Source of the DNA: Planctomycetaceae bacterium
GTDB taxonomy: Bacteria > Planctomycetota > Planctomycetia > Planctomycetales > Planctomycetaceae
NCBI GenBank assembly: GCA_016765335.1
Contig: JAESQE010000048.1
Location: forward strand, 2,340-9,850
Length of the DNA stretch: 7,511 bases
Direction of reading: 5' to 3'
This document shows positions 6,938 through 7,511 of the stretch, in pieces. Below the pieces are notes generated by a model. It ran no database searches and was not told where the DNA came from. It saw only the letters and a program-made list of their open reading frames with translations. The position numbers were made by a program, and so were the translations under genes. Each line of letters starts with the position of its first letter. The stretch's first letter is position 1.

Positions 6938-6989
6938 AAAAACCCCCTCTCACTCCCCCTTCGTAAGGGGGAGAACCAAATCTCAGAGA
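6938..6989 (-). repeat. Interspersed palindromic repeat, copy 3
   Basis: Identical over 44 bases (6938-6981) to the reverse complement of copy 1. The core is CTCCCCCTT - CGT - AAGGGGGAG at 6953-6973. Similarity fades after CAGAG near 6984-6988. It sits upstream of the oxidoreductase gene, in the same orientation as copy 2, which lies downstream of that gene. Strand is nominal. Confidence 0.88.
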
Positions 6990-7014
6990 CCCCCTTATAT
7001 GAAATCCTCACTTG

Positions 7015-7049
7015 GTAGGTACTGGGTTTCGTGCCTCAACCCAGCCTAC
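7015..7049. repeat. GTAGG/CCTAC palindromic repeat downstream of tyrS
   Basis: GTAGG (7015-7019) and CTGGGTT (7022-7028) pair exactly with AACCCAG (7038-7044) and CCTAC (7045-7049). This gives a 12-bp stem with a two-base bulge (TA) and a nine-base loop. No T-run follows on the minus strand, so it is not a classic terminator for tyrS, although it starts only about 20 bases after that stop codon. From general knowledge, palindromes built on GTAGG..GGGTT..AACCC are common dispersed elements in bacterial genomes. Confidence 0.65.
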
Positions 7050-7070
7050 GACAACACAGCAATCTACATA

Positions 7071-7511
7071 TTATTCAGGCACGGGTTTGACTCGACAAAA
7101 TCTCTTTTTGCCTGCCCAAACGAGTAATCCATCAGTCACCGAGATTTCCTGATCGTGACTTTTTATACGAATTTTCTCTTCCGTATAATAGGCACCACCA
7201 TCTTTGATCAGGCGACGAGCTTCACTTGAAGTTTTACACAACTTAGCCCAGACCAGCAAATCGACTCCACGCAGCAAAGGGTTTCCGTCAGCATCTCGAT
7301 TCTCCCAATCAGTAATTTCCGATTTACCACCACCGGGAACAAGTTCGCGTGTTTCGATATCATCTGGAAGTTTCTTTTGTGAAATTTCCTTCTCCCATCG
7401 CTCAATCACCGCTTCGGCTTCCTCAGCACTGTGATACTCGCTGATGACTTCCCGAGCCAACGCCTGCTTGGCTGCTTTGGGATGTCCCTGCAAAATCTTT
7501 TCGAATTCTTC
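7071..7511 (-). CDS. tyrS: Tyrosyl-tRNA synthetase, C-terminal part (cut by window edge)
   Basis: The last 146 residues of tyrosyl-tRNA synthetase, which charges tRNA-Tyr with tyrosine in the cytoplasm. The frame is open to the edge and enters as EEFEKILQGHPKAAKQALAR, a typical sequence just after the KMSKS-bearing catalytic part, which lies outside. A helical linker (EYHSAEEAEAVIERWEKEI) and a short Pro/Gly-containing segment follow. The C-terminal S4-type RNA-binding domain covers roughly the last 75 residues, with LLRGVDLLVWAKLCKTSSEA, then RRLIKDGGAYY and VTDGLLVWAGKKRF. It ends with TAA at 7071-7073. The full protein is normally about 400-420 residues, so around a third is visible. The HPKAAKxxLA and S4 combination is characteristic, so the assignment is firm; no internal start is real here. 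Confidence 0.94.
   Translation of the reverse strand, partial: EEFEKILQGHPKAAKQALAREVISEYHSAEEAEAVIERWEKEISQKKLPDDIETRELVPGGGKSEITDWENRDADGNPLLRGVDLLVWAKLCKTSSEARRLIKDGGAYYTEEKIRIKSHDQEISVTDGLLVWAGKKRFCRVKPVPE

Noticed and set aside
5592..6989. Direct repeats around the oxidoreductase gene considered as the ends of a transposon
   Set aside because: The copies are in direct, not inverted, orientation. No transposase or target duplication is seen, and a third copy stands alone far away.
6808..7018. Short open frames on both strands upstream of the oxidoreductase gene
   Set aside because: Both run through repeat copy 3 and owe their length to it. No family is recognised.

Overview
The window looks like a chromosomal segment from a planctomycete (class Planctomycetia, perhaps related to Gimesia or Rubinisphaera). 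The strongest reason is the gene at 192-1232. It encodes a DUF1559 protein with a prepilin-type N-terminus and a C-terminal H-X9-DG motif, a family greatly expanded in that phylum. An ECF sigma factor remnant, a secreted TPR protein, a Gfo/Idh/MocA oxidoreductase and several families of short palindromic intergenic repeats fit the same picture. The assignment rests on gene content only.

Layout. Two genes are on the plus strand: the DUF1559 pseudopilin-like protein (192-1232) and a secreted TPR protein (1464-2378). All later genes are on the minus strand: an ECF sigma factor remnant (about 2459-2646), a membrane-anchored DUF4041 plus T5orf172 (GIY-YIG-like) protein (2863-4254), an LpxL/HtrB-type lipid A acyltransferase (4508-5458), a Gfo/Idh/MocA oxidoreductase (5733-6803) and the 3' end of tyrS (7071 to the right edge). 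The gaps between genes are roughly 200-280 bp, so this looks like a row of single-gene units rather than an operon. No shared pathway is evident. tyrS and lpxL are housekeeping or envelope genes, while the DUF4041 gene with the adjacent sigma remnant looks like an accessory insertion.

The intergenic DNA is rich in repeats. One 44-bp element built around a perfect 9-bp inverted repeat occurs three times (36-79, 5592-5634, 6938-6981). The first and third copies are identical over 44 bp in opposite orientation, and the second and third lie in the same orientation on either side of the oxidoreductase gene. A second repeat type (about 5675-5727) abuts the end of the oxidoreductase gene. A third, a GTAGG/CCTAC palindrome (7015-7049), lies downstream of tyrS and has a possible diverged relative at 2753-2788. 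No RNA gene, CRISPR array or complete insertion sequence was seen, and no gap between called features exceeds 300 bases.

The most notable points are the three-copy repeat flanking a gene, the frameshifted and truncated ECF sigma factor, and the membrane-anchored GIY-YIG-like protein of unknown function. Nothing here amounts to a clearly new multi-gene system.
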